A DNA stretch of 64,000 bases from Micromonospora parva. GTDB lineage: Bacteria; Actinomycetota; Actinomycetes; Mycobacteriales; Micromonosporaceae. The position numbers and the translations under genes were made by a program. The stretch spans positions 1 through 64,000 of the forward strand of contig NZ_JNZS01000010.1 in assembly GCF_000718515.1 (NCBI RefSeq). The letters run 5' to 3'. Below the pieces are notes generated by a model. It was not told the DNA's origin. It did not search any database and was given only the letters and a program-made list of their open reading frames with translations. Numbering within the stretch: the stretch's first letter is position 1; every line of letters starts with the position of its first letter. Of this stretch, positions 33,476-44,376 are shown one piece after another.

Positions 33476-33976
33476 GTGGCGCGGGGGGACGCGGATTTCG
33501 TGGAGTTCGCGCGGGTGGCGTCCGCGCGACTGGTGCACGCCGCGTTCCTGATGACCGGCGACCACCACCAGGCCGAGGACGCCGCGCAGACCGCGCTGGT
33601 CCGTACCTACGCGTCGTGGTCACGGATCCACGACGACGACGCCTACGGGTACGCGCGCCGCACGCTGGTCAACCATCTGGTGGACGGGTGGCGACGGCCG
33701 ATGCGGGAGTACCCGACCGACGAGGTGCCGGAGCGGCGGCGTGACGACGTGGCCGACGACGTGGCAACCCGGCGCTGGTTGATCGCCATCCTCGGTGCGC
33801 TCAGCCCTCGGGAGCGCGCCATCGTCGTCCTGCGCTACTACTTCGACCTGCCGGAGGCGCAGGTGGCCCGGGAACTTTCGGTATCCGTCGGCACCGTCAA
33901 GAGCACCAGTTCGCGGGCTCTGGAGAAGTTGCGCAGCGCCACCCCCCGGATGGCCGATGAGGAGGCGCGCCGATGA
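33476..33976 (+). CDS. SigE-family ECF RNA polymerase sigma factor
   Basis: The 166-residue protein has sigma region 2 (about 5-70: DFVEFARVASARLVHAAFLM, DHHQAEDAAQTALVRTY) and region 4 (about 105-160: LSPRERAIVVLRYYFDLPEAQVARELSVSVGTVKS). It belongs to the SigE-family ECF factors of actinobacteria. GTG 33476 is preferred because GGGGAGGG (33462-33469) precedes it; GTG 33455 lies almost on the predicted transcription start. Its stop overlaps the anti-sigma-like gene by four bases. It probably activates its own operon and the divergent DUF3152 lipoprotein gene. Confidence 0.9.
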   Translation: MARGDADFVEFARVASARLVHAAFLMTGDHHQAEDAAQTALVRTYASWSRIHDDDAYGYARRTLVNHLVDGWRRPMREYPTDEVPERRRDDVADDVATRRWLIAILGALSPRERAIVVLRYYFDLPEAQVARELSVSVGTVKSTSSRALEKLRSATPRMADEEARR

Positions 33977-34734
33977 GCGAGCTGGAACGGCTCCGCCACG
34001 CCATGCGGGCGACCGAGCGTCCCGACGCGGGGCTCGATCTGAGCGCCGTGATGCGCGAGGGACGTCGGTTGCGTACCCGTCGGCGCGTCGCCGCGGCCGG
34101 GGCGGCGACGCTCGCGACCGGCCTGGCCGCCGCGGTCGTCGCGGTGGCGGTCGGCGTGTCCGGGCCGGGCGATCCGACGCCGACCGAGCCCCTGCCGCCG
34201 GCCGCTGTCGCTTCACCGACGGTTGCCGACTCGCCGACAGCGCAGAAGTCGCCGGACCGCACGCCACCGCCGACGCTGGCCAGCGACAGGCCGCTGGCGA
34301 AGCCCCTGGGCCAGTTGGTGGACAGCGGGGTACGGCACGGCAGCGAGCGCCGAATGTACTACTTCGTCCCGGTGTCCGTGCCCGGCCAACCCAAGGTGTC
34401 CATCGGCCTGGCCGCCGGTCGCCAAACCCCCGGCGGCTCGCTGACGACGGACATCCTGGTCAACGACGTCGAGGGCAGTGACCGCAGCGCCGGGTTCCAC
34501 CAGATCGGCTACGACGAGAGGTCAGCCGCCGCGCCGGTGCCCACCTTCGGCTACTTCGTCGGCCCCGCCAAGCGGATCATCGGCACCGTCGACGGTCGGC
34601 AGGTCGACGCCCGGGTGACGCGGTGGAGTCTCGACAGCCAGGTGGTGATCTTCTGGTTCGATCCGGCGCACCTCACCCCGGGGGAGCGGCTGGACGGCAT
34701 CATCGCCCGCGACGGCGGCGGCCGTCGACTCTGA
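33973..34734 (+). CDS. Membrane protein, putative anti-sigma factor
   Basis: The 253-residue protein has a short charged N-terminal region (1-37, LERLRHAMRATERPD), one membrane helix (about 42-62), and an extracellular Pro-rich linker plus beta-rich domain (about 105-250). Its translation is coupled to the sigma gene by an ATGA overlap. Position and topology are those of anti-sigma factors that hold an ECF sigma factor at the membrane. The N-terminus lacks a zinc-binding HxxxCxxC motif, so it is not a ZAS-type anti-sigma; function is inferred from context. Confidence 0.65.
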   Translation: MSELERLRHAMRATERPDAGLDLSAVMREGRRLRTRRRVAAAGAATLATGLAAAVVAVAVGVSGPGDPTPTEPLPPAAVASPTVADSPTAQKSPDRTPPPTLASDRPLAKPLGQLVDSGVRHGSERRMYYFVPVSVPGQPKVSIGLAAGRQTPGGSLTTDILVNDVEGSDRSAGFHQIGYDERSAAAPVPTFGYFVGPAKRIIGTVDGRQVDARVTRWSLDSQVVIFWFDPAHLTPGERLDGIIARDGGGRRL

Positions 34735-34748
34735 CGCGCTGCCGCCGC

Positions 34749-37526
34749 TCAGGCCAGCCGACGCTCGATGGTCACCGTCGTCCCCTCGGCGGTGGAGACC
34801 AGTCGCACGTCGCCGTAGGCGTTCATCAGCAGCGCGCCGCGCCCCCGGTCCATCGCCGGTCGGCGGTCCCGCCAGGTGCCGAAGTCCCGTACCGAGATCC
34901 GGACCAGGCCGCCACCCAGTTGGACGCGCACCCGCACCTCCGGGCGGCTGGGCCGCTGCGCGTGCTCGACGGCGTTGTTCATGGCCTCGGAGGCGGCGAG
35001 CAGGAGATCCTCCAGGACGTCCGGGTCAACGTCCAGCTCACCCAGGACGCCGCGCACGTCCCGACGCAGCGCCGCCGCCGAGGTGGGTTCGGACGGGTAC
35101 GTCCACCCGACGTCCAGGAGATCGCCCAGCGCGTCCGGGTCGGCCGGCGTCGGCGCGAGCACCGCCGCGTCGCGGACGGGTTCGACAGCCGGGTCCGCCG
35201 TGACGGGGCCGACCGGGGCCGGGAGCGAAGGGGGAGCGGAGGCGGCGACGGTCGCCGGTTCGCCGCCGAGGGCCGCCGCGGGGGTACGGTCGCGGGCCCG
35301 GCGGATGCTGGCCCGGATCCGGGCGACCAGCTCGGCTGCGGCGAACGGCTTCACCAGGTAGTCGTCGGCGCCCAGGCTCAGGCCCTCCACGCTGGCCTCA
35401 CCGCCGGCACGGGCGGAGAGCACCAGCACCGGCAGCGCCCGGGTCGCCGGGTCCGCCCGGAGCCGGCGCACCAGGTCGAAGCCGTCCATCACCGGCATCA
35501 TCACGTCGGTCAGCACCAGGTCCGGCAGGTCGCGGTGGATCTCGTCGAGGGCCTGCTGACCGTCGGTGACCTCCCGCACCCGCCAGCCCTGCGCGGTGAG
35601 CAGCCGGGTGAGGTACGCCCGCATGTCGGCGTTGTCGTCGGCGAGCAGGATCCGGGCCCCGGCCAGCTCATCCGTGGTCGTTCGGGTCGCGGGGTCGGGT
35701 TCGGTCACCGCGTCGCTCGGTTCGGTGAGCCAGCCCACCGCCTCCTCGACGGCGGCCCGGGCCGCGTCACCCCGCCCGCCGACCGTCGGGCCGCTGACCG
35801 CGGTGCGGTGCGTCGCCGACCACGGCAGCGTCACAGTGAACCGGCTGCCGACGCCCACCTGGCTGGTCACTCGGACGTCGCCGCCCTCCAGCCGGGCCAA
35901 CTCGTGCACCAGGGCCAGACCGATGCCCGTGCCCTCGTGACTGCGCGAGCGGGCGCCGCGTACCCGATGGAAGCGTTCGAAGAGTTTCGGCAGGTCCCGT
36001 TCCGCGATGCCGATGCCGGTGTCCGCGACGGTGAGACGCACCTCCTCGTCGTCGGCGTCGAGGGTGACCCGGATGCGGCCGATGAAGGTGTACTTGAGGG
36101 CGTTGGAGAGCAGGTTCGTGACGATGCGTTCCCAGTTGACCGGGTCGACAGAGACCGGCCGGGGCAGCGGTGGGCAGCTCACCTCGAGGGTCAACCCGGC
36201 CCGCTCGACGGCGGCCCGGAACACCCCGGCGAGCTCGGCGGTCAGCGCGGCCAGGTCGACCACCCGGGCGTCGCTGCGCGCCCGCCCGGCCTCCAGGCTG
36301 GAGAAGGTGAGCAGGCTGTTGACGAGCGTCAACAGTCGCGTCGCGTTACGCCAGCCGGTCTCCACCCGCTCCCGCTGCACCGGTGCCAGCGGCGCGGTGG
36401 CGTCGGTGAGGGCGTCGGTCAGCGGGCCGAGGATGAGGGTCAGCGGGGTACGGAACTCGTGGCTGACGTTGGCGAAGAAGTCGGTCTTGAGGCGGTCCAG
36501 TTCCGCCATCGCCTCGATGCGGCGCCGCTCCTCCTCGTACTCCTGGGCGTTGCGCAATGCCACCGAGATCTGCTGGGCGAGGAGCTGGTGGAACGAGCGG
36601 TACGCCTCGTCGAGCCCACGGCTGGGGCTCACCCCGGCGAGCAGGACGCCGCGTGGCTGACCCTCGTCGGCGGAGGACAGCGGCAGCGCCAGCGCGGTGC
36701 GGACCGGGTCGTCCCACGGGCCGGCGGGCAGCGGCAACCTGTCGGCGACGTCGGTCACCTCGGTCGCCCGGCCCTCGGCCGCGTCCGCCAGCCCCCAGGC
36801 GTACGCGGACGGGCCCGGGTCGGTCAGCTCGACGGCGTCCGGCAGGGTCTGGGCGTGCCGCCGGTCGCCGCCGGTGCAGGCGATCCGGCGCAGTGTCGTG
36901 CCGTCGCGCAGGTAGATGGCGGCGAACGGCACGTCCAGGGGGTGGTCGTCGATCACGCCGACCAGCCGTGCGCCGGTGGCGTCCACGTCGACGGTGCGCC
37001 CGTCGCCGAGCACTGACAGGTCGCGCAGGAGGCGCAGCCGACGTTCGCCGATCACCTGCTGGGTGACCTCGCTGCACACGGTCAGCACGCCGACGGTGCG
37101 CCCGTCGTCGTCGCGGGCGGGGGCGTGCGAGACGCTGAAGTACGCCTCTTCGCGGTAGCCGGCCCGGCTGAGCAGCAGTTGCAGCGCGGGGACCCAGCTG
37201 GCCACCGAGGTCGCCATGGCCTCCTCGACCAGTGGGGCGAGCACGTCCCAGACCTCGGCCAGGGTCACCCGCACGTCGTCGCCGAGAGCGGCGGGGTGCT
37301 TGTCACCGATCAGCGCCGAGTAGGCGTCGTTGTAGAGCTGGGAGTAGTTCTCGCCCCAGAGCAGCAGCATGGGGTACCGGGAGGAGAGCACCATCCGGAC
37401 GGCGGCGCGCAGGCTCTGCGGCCATTCGCTGACCGGGCCGAGCGGGGTGCGGGCCCAGTCCAGCTCGGCCATCAACCGCCCGGTTTCGCCGCCGCCGAGG
37501 AACAGGTCGCTGCTGGGTCGTGTCAC
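34749..37526 (-). CDS. Soluble hybrid kinase: PAS-GAF-HisKA-HATPase-REC plus RsbW-like ATPase
   Basis: This 925-residue protein has an N-terminal PAS-like region (about 20-150), a GAF domain (about 165-310), and a kinase with phospho-acceptor His in FFANVSHEFRTPLTL (about 352). Its ATPase has NLLSNALKYT, DTGIGI and GTGIGLALV. A receiver follows (about 620-740, DLVLTDVMMP, YLVKPF), and after a Pro/Ala linker a second, RsbW/SpoIIAB-type ATPase (about 800-925, LLLAASEAMNNAVEHA) as in anti-sigma switch kinases. One polypeptide thus joins two-component and partner-switching modules. No membrane segments. GTG 37526 is chosen; 37601 is an in-frame alternative. Confidence 0.85.
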   Translation of the reverse strand: MTRPSSDLFLGGGETGRLMAELDWARTPLGPVSEWPQSLRAAVRMVLSSRYPMLLLWGENYSQLYNDAYSALIGDKHPAALGDDVRVTLAEVWDVLAPLVEEAMATSVASWVPALQLLLSRAGYREEAYFSVSHAPARDDDGRTVGVLTVCSEVTQQVIGERRLRLLRDLSVLGDGRTVDVDATGARLVGVIDDHPLDVPFAAIYLRDGTTLRRIACTGGDRRHAQTLPDAVELTDPGPSAYAWGLADAAEGRATEVTDVADRLPLPAGPWDDPVRTALALPLSSADEGQPRGVLLAGVSPSRGLDEAYRSFHQLLAQQISVALRNAQEYEEERRRIEAMAELDRLKTDFFANVSHEFRTPLTLILGPLTDALTDATAPLAPVQRERVETGWRNATRLLTLVNSLLTFSSLEAGRARSDARVVDLAALTAELAGVFRAAVERAGLTLEVSCPPLPRPVSVDPVNWERIVTNLLSNALKYTFIGRIRVTLDADDEEVRLTVADTGIGIAERDLPKLFERFHRVRGARSRSHEGTGIGLALVHELARLEGGDVRVTSQVGVGSRFTVTLPWSATHRTAVSGPTVGGRGDAARAAVEEAVGWLTEPSDAVTEPDPATRTTTDELAGARILLADDNADMRAYLTRLLTAQGWRVREVTDGQQALDEIHRDLPDLVLTDVMMPVMDGFDLVRRLRADPATRALPVLVLSARAGGEASVEGLSLGADDYLVKPFAAAELVARIRASIRRARDRTPAAALGGEPATVAASAPPSLPAPVGPVTADPAVEPVRDAAVLAPTPADPDALGDLLDVGWTYPSEPTSAAALRRDVRGVLGELDVDPDVLEDLLLAASEAMNNAVEHAQRPSRPEVRVRVQLGGGLVRISVRDFGTWRDRRPAMDRGRGALLMNAYGDVRLVSTAEGTTVTIERRLA

Positions 37527-37728
37527 GCTCGATCCGACCCCATCGCAAGCCCCCGTTCCGGGCCTGACGACCCCTGCCGCGTTACCTACCCATCCTGACA
37601 CTTCTACTCAGCTGTGCTGACGCCGGTACCCACCGTCGAACCGGCGGCGGTTCGGGACGAACGACCGATGCCTAGTACATCGACATCTGTAATTGTCTCG
37701 GGTATCCCTCCGACCCCGAGGAGCCCCC

Positions 37729-39180
37729 ATGAGAGGCAGAACGCTGAGCGCGAGAATCGCGCTCGCCGTGTTCGCCGCGACGACCGTGACGCTGGCCGCC
37801 CAACCGGTGACCGCGTCACCCCCGACCGCCACGACGGTGGCCCGGCCGATCGCCGGGTCCGTCGCCGCACTCGCAGCGCCGGACATCTCCGTCAGCAACG
37901 TCCAGGCGCACCTGACCCAGTTCAACGCCATCGCCACCAGCAACGGTGGCAACCGACGGGCCGGCTCGGCCGGCTACACCGCCTCGCTCACCTACGTCAA
38001 GACCAGGCTCCAGTCGGCCGGCTACACCGTCAGCGAGCAGTACTGCTCCAGTTGCACGTATCCCTCGAACAACCTCATCGCCGAGTGGCCCGGCGGCCCG
38101 GCCGACCAGGTGGTCATGTTCGGCGCGCACCTGGACGGCGTCTCGGCCGGTCCGGGCATCAACGACAACGCCACCGGCTCGGCGACCCTGCTGGAGAACG
38201 CGCTGGTCCTGGCCGCGCAGAACCCGACGATGACCAAGCGGGTGCGGTTCGCCTGGTGGACCGACGAGGAGCAGGGGCTCAACGGCTCCCGGTTCTACGT
38301 CAACTCGCTCACCAGCACCCAGCGCGGCTACATCAAGGGTTACTACAACTTCGACATGGTCGGCTCGGTCAACGGCGGCTACTTCATCAACCGGGTCACC
38401 TCGACCACCGCGGCGCCGCTGAAGGCGTACTGGGACTCCCTGGGCCTGCAACCGGAGGAGAACGTCGAGGGGCAGGGCCGCTCCGACGACTACTACTTCC
38501 AGCAGGCCGGCATCCCCACCTCGGGCTACGCCGCCGGCGCCAGCGCCCGCAAGACCAGCACCCAGGCGGCCAAGTGGGGTGGCACCGCCAACTCCGCGTA
38601 CGACCCGTGTTACCACCGGTCCTGTGACACCACCGCCAACGTCAGCGCCACGGTGCTGAACCGGGCGGCCGACGGTGTCGCGTACGCGCTGTGGCAGCTC
38701 GCCGTGAGCGGCGGGACCCCGAGCTGCACCGGCGGTCAGGTGGTCGGCAACGGTGGCTTCGAAAACGGCAGCACGCCGTGGACCGCATCCTCCGGGGTGA
38801 TCACCAACTCCAGCAGCAAGCCGGCCCGGACCGGGTCGTACAAGGCGTGGCTCAACGGGTACGGCAGCACCCGCACCGAGACCCTGTCCCAGTCGGTGAC
38901 CGTGCCGGCCGGGTGCGCCAGCTACACGCTGTCGTTCTGGACGCGCATCGACACCGCCGAGACGACCACGTCCACGGCGTACGACAAGCTGACCGTGCGG
39001 ATGGGCTCGACCACGCTGGCGACGTACTCGAACCTCAACGCCTCCAGCAGTTACGTCCAGCGCACGCTCAACGTGGCTGCGTACGCCGGGCAGACGGTGA
39101 CGCTGACGTTCACCGGCACCGAGGACTCCTCGCTGCAGACCAGCTTCGTGATCGACGACGTGACGTTGCAGGCGAGCTGA
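37729..39180 (+). CDS. Secreted M28 aminopeptidase with C-terminal carbohydrate/P-like domain
   Basis: The 483-residue protein has a signal peptide (about 1-30), an M28 zinc-aminopeptidase domain (about 55-325) with the two-zinc ligands His134 (FGAHLDG), Asp146 (INDNATG), Glu180/181 (TDEEQG), Asp209 (YNFDMVG) and His296, and a C-terminal beta-sandwich (about 335-483, [14 protein letters not shown] to FVIDDVTLQ). It resembles Streptomyces griseus aminopeptidase, which releases N-terminal residues from peptides. Cys pairs suggest disulfides. RBS GAGGAG precedes ATG 37729. It probably works with the secreted proteases nearby in external protein breakdown. Confidence 0.9.
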   Translation: MRGRTLSARIALAVFAATTVTLAAQPVTASPPTATTVARPIAGSVAALAAPDISVSNVQAHLTQFNAIATSNGGNRRAGSAGYTASLTYVKTRLQSAGYTVSEQYCSSCTYPSNNLIAEWPGGPADQVVMFGAHLDGVSAGPGINDNATGSATLLENALVLAAQNPTMTKRVRFAWWTDEEQGLNGSRFYVNSLTSTQRGYIKGYYNFDMVGSVNGGYFINRVTSTTAAPLKAYWDSLGLQPEENVEGQGRSDDYYFQQAGIPTSGYAAGASARKTSTQAAKWGGTANSAYDPCYHRSCDTTANVSATVLNRAADGVAYALWQLAVSGGTPSCTGGQVVGNGGFENGSTPWTASSGVITNSSSKPARTGSYKAWLNGYGSTRTETLSQSVTVPAGCASYTLSFWTRIDTAETTTSTAYDKLTVRMGSTTLATYSNLNASSSYVQRTLNVAAYAGQTVTLTFTGTEDSSLQTSFVIDDVTLQAS

Positions 39181-39194
39181 CCGCGTACCCGAAA

Positions 39195-39230
39195 ACGGGC
39201 CGCCACCGGTTCTCGCCGGTGGCGGCCCGT
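39195..39230. terminator. Bidirectional terminator hairpin
   Basis: Perfect 15-bp arms (39195-39209, 39216-39230) around TTCTCG, preceded by GAAA on the left. It separates the convergent aminopeptidase and SDR genes. Confidence 0.75.
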
Positions 39231-39240
39231 CGCGTCGTGG

Positions 39241-39939
39241 TCAGGGAAGCTGGGGGTAGAGCGCGGCGACACCGCCGGCCAGCCCGGCCTGTACCCGCCG
39301 ACTGACGTCGTCGGCGACGATCTCGTACGCGTCGGCCTCGACGCCGTCGACCGCGATCTTGGCGATCTCCGCCGGGTCGGACTTCGGGCCGGTGATGTCG
39401 GCGGCCATGTCGGTGTCCAGGTAGCCGACGTGCAGGCCGGCGACCCGGACGCCCTGGTCGGCGAGGCGCACGCGCACGCCGTTGGTCATCGACCACTGCG
39501 CGGCCTTGGCGACGCCGTAGGCCCCGTGGATCGGGGAGCTGAACCAGGACAGCACGGAGAGCACGTTGAGGATTGTCCCGCCGCCGTTGCCGGCGATGAT
39601 CGGCGCGAACGCCCGGACCATCGACAGTGTGCCGAGGTAGTGGGTCTCCAGTTCCTGCCGCAGCACGTCCAGGTCGCCGTCGAGGAGGTCGGCTCGGAAG
39701 TCGGTGCCCGCGTTGTTGATCAGCAGGTTCACGTCGCCGGCCAGCGCGGCGGCGGCGGCCACCGATGCGGGGTCGGTGATGTCGAGGCGTACCGGCGTCA
39801 CGCCGGGCAGGTCGACGCGGTCGGGGTTGCGGGCGCCGGCGTAGACGGTGGCGCCCCGGGCGAGGAGTTCGGCGGCCAGGTGGCGGCCGAGGCCACGGTT
39901 GGCGCCGGTGACGAGGGCGGTGCTTCCAGCGAGCTTCAT
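39241..39939 (-). CDS. Short-chain dehydrogenase/reductase
   Basis: The 232-residue SDR has the cofactor motif TGANRGLGRHLA (about 12-23), NNAG (NLLINNAGTD, about 75-84), the catalytic Ser in NVLSVLSWF and the YxxxK pair in YGVAKAAQWS. It should oxidise or reduce an alcohol/ketone with NAD(P)H; substrate unknown. ATG 39939 is preferred to 39948. A perfect 9-bp palindrome with a 10-bp spacer sits 18-45 bp upstream of this start, suggesting repression. Confidence 0.87.
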   Translation of the reverse strand: MKLAGSTALVTGANRGLGRHLAAELLARGATVYAGARNPDRVDLPGVTPVRLDITDPASVAAAAALAGDVNLLINNAGTDFRADLLDGDLDVLRQELETHYLGTLSMVRAFAPIIAGNGGGTILNVLSVLSWFSSPIHGAYGVAKAAQWSMTNGVRVRLADQGVRVAGLHVGYLDTDMAADITGPKSDPAEIAKIAVDGVEADAYEIVADDVSRRVQAGLAGGVAALYPQLP

Positions 39940-39956
39940 GGCCGTCACGCTATCCG

Positions 39957-39984
39957 AGCTGACTTCTGTTGGGCAAAGTCAGCT
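39957..39984. promoter_or_regulatory. Palindrome AGCTGACTT-N10-AAGTCAGCT
   Basis: Two perfect 9-bp arms (39957-39965, 39976-39984) separated by 10 bp lie between the divergent SDR and htpG genes, 18 bp from the SDR start and 117 bp from htpG. Arm length and spacing suit a dimeric TetR- or MarR-type repressor. No such regulator gene is adjacent, so the binding protein is unknown. Confidence 0.55.
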
Positions 39985-40100
39985 ATCTCACCGGAGCGGG
40001 CGAGCGAATCGGGAATACGACCCGGACGCGCCCACAGCCGGACCGGTGACGACTCGTATCCTTTCCGCGAACCTCCGTACGAGCCGAGATGGGAGACGGT

Positions 40101-42017
<1,917 letters not shown>

Positions 42018-42035
42018 CCGGCGGCCGACCGACAA

Positions 42036-42077
42036 CAGGTGAACGCTCGGCCGGATCGCCGGCCGAGCGTTCACCTG
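42036..42077. terminator. Strong bidirectional terminator hairpin
   Basis: Perfect 19-bp arms (42036-42054, 42059-42077) with a 4-nt loop ATCG, between convergent htpG and the small hypothetical gene. It is the longest perfect terminator stem in the window. Confidence 0.8.
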
Positions 42078-42112
42078 GGTGGTGCCGGAGCAGCTCGGGT
42101 GCCTGCGACCCG

Positions 42113-42481
42113 TCAGGCCGCGGAGGCGGCCTTCGACCCTCGGTGCGACGCCGCCGGGCCGGCGTTCCAGCCCCATCGCGGCGCCGGCACCGAGGAGTCA
42201 CGACGTCCGTCCGGTTCGACGTCGTCACTGTCGGCTCCGTCGACGGTCAGCTCGACCGAGGCCGGGGTGCTGCGAGCCAGTCGCAGTGAGTGCTCGGCAC
42301 CGGCACGCGCCACGCACGGCCACGACTGCCCGGCGCACTGAAGGTTGCGGCACCGGCCCTCGTCGTCCGGCTCGTGTGCGCTCAGCACGTCGACCGCCAA
42401 CTGCCACAGCAGCGGGTCGGTCACGTCGTGCGGACGCTCGGCGGTGCGGCTCGGTCGGTTGCTGGTGTCGTCGGACATCAT
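42113..42481 (-). CDS. Small conserved-looking hypothetical protein
   Basis: I recognise no function for this 122-residue protein. The central part (DPLLWQLAVDVLSAHEPD to GRCRNLQCAGQSWPCVARA) has three Cys with spacing CxxxxCxxxxxxC and looks structured, reminiscent of small actinobacterial proteins with this Cys pattern. The C-terminal half is polar and probably disordered. It starts at ATG 42481 (or 42478) after a GAGGGGGG site. It lies downstream of Pol IV by 118 bp on the same strand. Confidence 0.6.
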   Translation of the reverse strand: MMSDDTSNRPSRTAERPHDVTDPLLWQLAVDVLSAHEPDDEGRCRNLQCAGQSWPCVARAGAEHSLRLARSTPASVELTVDGADSDDVEPDGRRDSSVPAPRWGWNAGPAASHRGSKAASAA

Positions 42482-42599
42482 GGCCCCCCTCGTCAGGCTG
42501 TACCCCCCAAGGGTCACCCGTCAGCCGCCAGCTAAACCGCCGACCTGCTGTGATGTGTCTCTGCTCGCAACTCGACCGCGGACGCCGCACGCGTATCGG

Positions 42600-43793
42600 T
42601 CAGTCCGGCAGGAGTGGCATCTCCACCCCCGGCTCCCGGTTGAGCAACACCGCCCGGGTCAGCGCCGCCGATCCGAACCGGTCGCGGACCGCGTCCACCG
42701 CAGCGTCCAGATCGGAACCGGCGTCAGGCTGGAACGGCAGCTCAGGCTGGACGGGGTTGTCGTCGAGATTGCCCACCGAGACACCGATCAGGGTGACACC
42801 ACGGCGATCGATCTCGGGCAGCGCCGCGCGCAGCAGCGCACGCGCGGCGGCGAGCAGTGGCGTGGTGTCCGCCGTCGCCTTCCCCACCGTGTGCGAGCGG
42901 GTCGCCCGGGTGTAGTCGCCGAAGCGCAGCCGCAACACCACCGTGCGGCCGGACCGTCCGGCCGCCCGCATCCGCCGGCTGACCCGGTCGACCAGGCCGG
43001 CGAGGATGGCCTCCAACTCCGTCGAGGCGTGCGGGGTGCGACTGAGGGCGTGCTGCGCGCCCATCGACCCGCGCCGCCGCCCCACCTGCACCGCCCGGGG
43101 GTCGCGGTTGTGCGCCAACGCGTGCAGGTGCCGGCCGGCGCCCGCCCCGAGCATCGACACCAGCGCCGCCTCGCCGAGGCGGGCCACCTCCCCGACCGTA
43201 CGGATCCGGCGCTCCCGCAACTTGGCGGCAGTGACCGGGCCGACTCCCCAGAGCCGTTCCACCGGCAGTGGATGCAGGAACGCCAGCTCATCGTCCGGCG
43301 CGACCACCAGCAGGCCGTCCGGTTTCGCCACAGCGCTGGCCACCTTGGCCAGGAACTTCGTGCGGGCCACCCCCACCGTGATCGGCAGGTGGACCTGGTC
43401 GCGGACCTCCCGGCGCAGCCGTTCGGCGATCTCGGCCGGCGGCCCGACCAGCCGCCCCAGCCCACCCACGTCGAGGAACGCCTCGTCGATGGAGAGCCCC
43501 TCGACCAGCGGCGTGGTCTGCCGGAAGATCTCGAAGACCGCGCGGCTCGCCGCCGTGTACGCCGACATCCGGGGCGGCACCACTATCGCGTCCGGGCAGA
43601 GCCGACGCGCCTGCTGGCCGCCCATCGCGCTGCGGACACCCCGCGCCTTCGCCTCGTAGCTGGCCGCGAGCACCACCCCACCACCGACGATCACCGGTCG
43701 GCCCCGCAGGCGCGGGTCGTCGCGCTGCTCGACCGACGCGTAGAACGCGTCCAGGTCGGCGTGCAGGATGCTGGCGCCGGGCGACACGTACAC
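42600..43793 (-). CDS. dinB: DNA polymerase IV (Y-family)
   Basis: The 397-residue protein has the Y-family catalytic acids in HADLDAFYASVEQ (about 11-23) and LSIDEAFLDVGG (about 100-111), finger/palm SYEAKARGVRSAMGG, helix-hairpin-helix VERLWGVGPVTAAKL, a little-finger domain, and a C-terminal clamp-binding peptide QPELPF. It performs error-prone translesion synthesis. The start is GTG 43793 (GTG 43787 possible). A LexA-like box overlaps this start, suggesting SOS control. Confidence 0.92.
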   Translation of the reverse strand: MYVSPGASILHADLDAFYASVEQRDDPRLRGRPVIVGGGVVLAASYEAKARGVRSAMGGQQARRLCPDAIVVPPRMSAYTAASRAVFEIFRQTTPLVEGLSIDEAFLDVGGLGRLVGPPAEIAERLRREVRDQVHLPITVGVARTKFLAKVASAVAKPDGLLVVAPDDELAFLHPLPVERLWGVGPVTAAKLRERRIRTVGEVARLGEAALVSMLGAGAGRHLHALAHNRDPRAVQVGRRRGSMGAQHALSRTPHASTELEAILAGLVDRVSRRMRAAGRSGRTVVLRLRFGDYTRATRSHTVGKATADTTPLLAAARALLRAALPEIDRRGVTLIGVSVGNLDDNPVQPELPFQPDAGSDLDAAVDAVRDRFGSAALTRAVLLNREPGVEMPLLPD

Positions 43794-43800
43794 ATGTTCG
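43787..43800 (-). promoter_or_regulatory. LexA-like SOS box overlapping the Pol IV start
   Basis: On the minus strand CGAACATGTGTACG resembles the Gram-positive LexA box CGAAC-N4-GTTCG, with GTACG in place of GTTCG in the second half-site. It covers the GTG start codon of the Pol IV gene, so bound LexA would block initiation or elongation directly. Confidence 0.5.
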
Positions 43801-43844
43801 CATGGCGCCCGGCCGATGCGGCAGTGAGCTGGGCGAACGCCCGA

Positions 43845-44315
43845 TCAGTCGAGGCAGAACTCGTTGCCCTCGGGGTCGGCCATGATGAGGTGACCGGCGG
43901 CCAACGGGGGAGTGGGCTCGTGCCGGCCGAGGCGCTTCGCGCCGTGCGAGACGAGCCGTTCGGCCTCCGTCTCCAGGGCCGCCATCCGCGCGTCACCGGT
44001 CAGCCCGGGGGCGGCCCGGACGTCGAGGTGGACGCGATTCTTCACCTGCTTGCGTTCCGGCACCCGCTGGAAGAACAGCCGTGGTCGCGCGCCCTCGGGG
44101 TCGACCACCGCCGACGCGTCGTTGCGGTTCTCCGGCGGCACACCCATCGCCTCCAGCGCCTGGTCCCAGGATTCGAAGTCTCCGGGTGGGGCCTGCACCT
44201 GGTAGCCGAGCGCCTCGGCCCAGAACGTGGCCAACCGGGCCGGGTCGGCGCAGTCGAAGGTGATCTGCACGTCGCGGATCACGGCGGATCCCTGGTGTCT
44301 GATCTGGTCGGTCAT
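43845..44315 (-). CDS. VOC-family (glyoxalase/bleomycin-resistance fold) protein
   Basis: The 156-residue protein has the VOC fold: VQITFDCADPARLATFWAEA at the start, RLFFQRVPERK, NRVHLDVRA and a terminal MADPEGNEFCLD that supplies the usual last metal ligand Glu. Function could be a lyase, dioxygenase-like enzyme or drug-binding protein. It is divergent from the WYL-domain regulator with a perfect 11-bp-arm palindrome between, so it is the likely target of that regulator. Confidence 0.85.
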   Translation of the reverse strand: MTDQIRHQGSAVIRDVQITFDCADPARLATFWAEALGYQVQAPPGDFESWDQALEAMGVPPENRNDASAVVDPEGARPRLFFQRVPERKQVKNRVHLDVRAAPGLTGDARMAALETEAERLVSHGAKRLGRHEPTPPLAAGHLIMADPEGNEFCLD

Positions 44316-44330
44316 GAACTGAGCCTCTCG

Positions 44331-44361
44331 CGGATAGCGGACAGGGTTGTTCCGCTATCCG
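44331..44361. promoter_or_regulatory. Perfect 11-bp-arm operator between VOC and WYL genes
   Basis: CGGATAGCGGA (44331-44341) and TCCGCTATCCG (44351-44361) are exact inverted copies with a 9-bp spacer. The element fills the 61-bp divergent region and lies 15 bp from both start codons, so a bound regulator would cover both promoters. It is the best operator candidate of the window. Confidence 0.75.
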
Positions 44362-44376
44362 TGCAACGATCGACGA

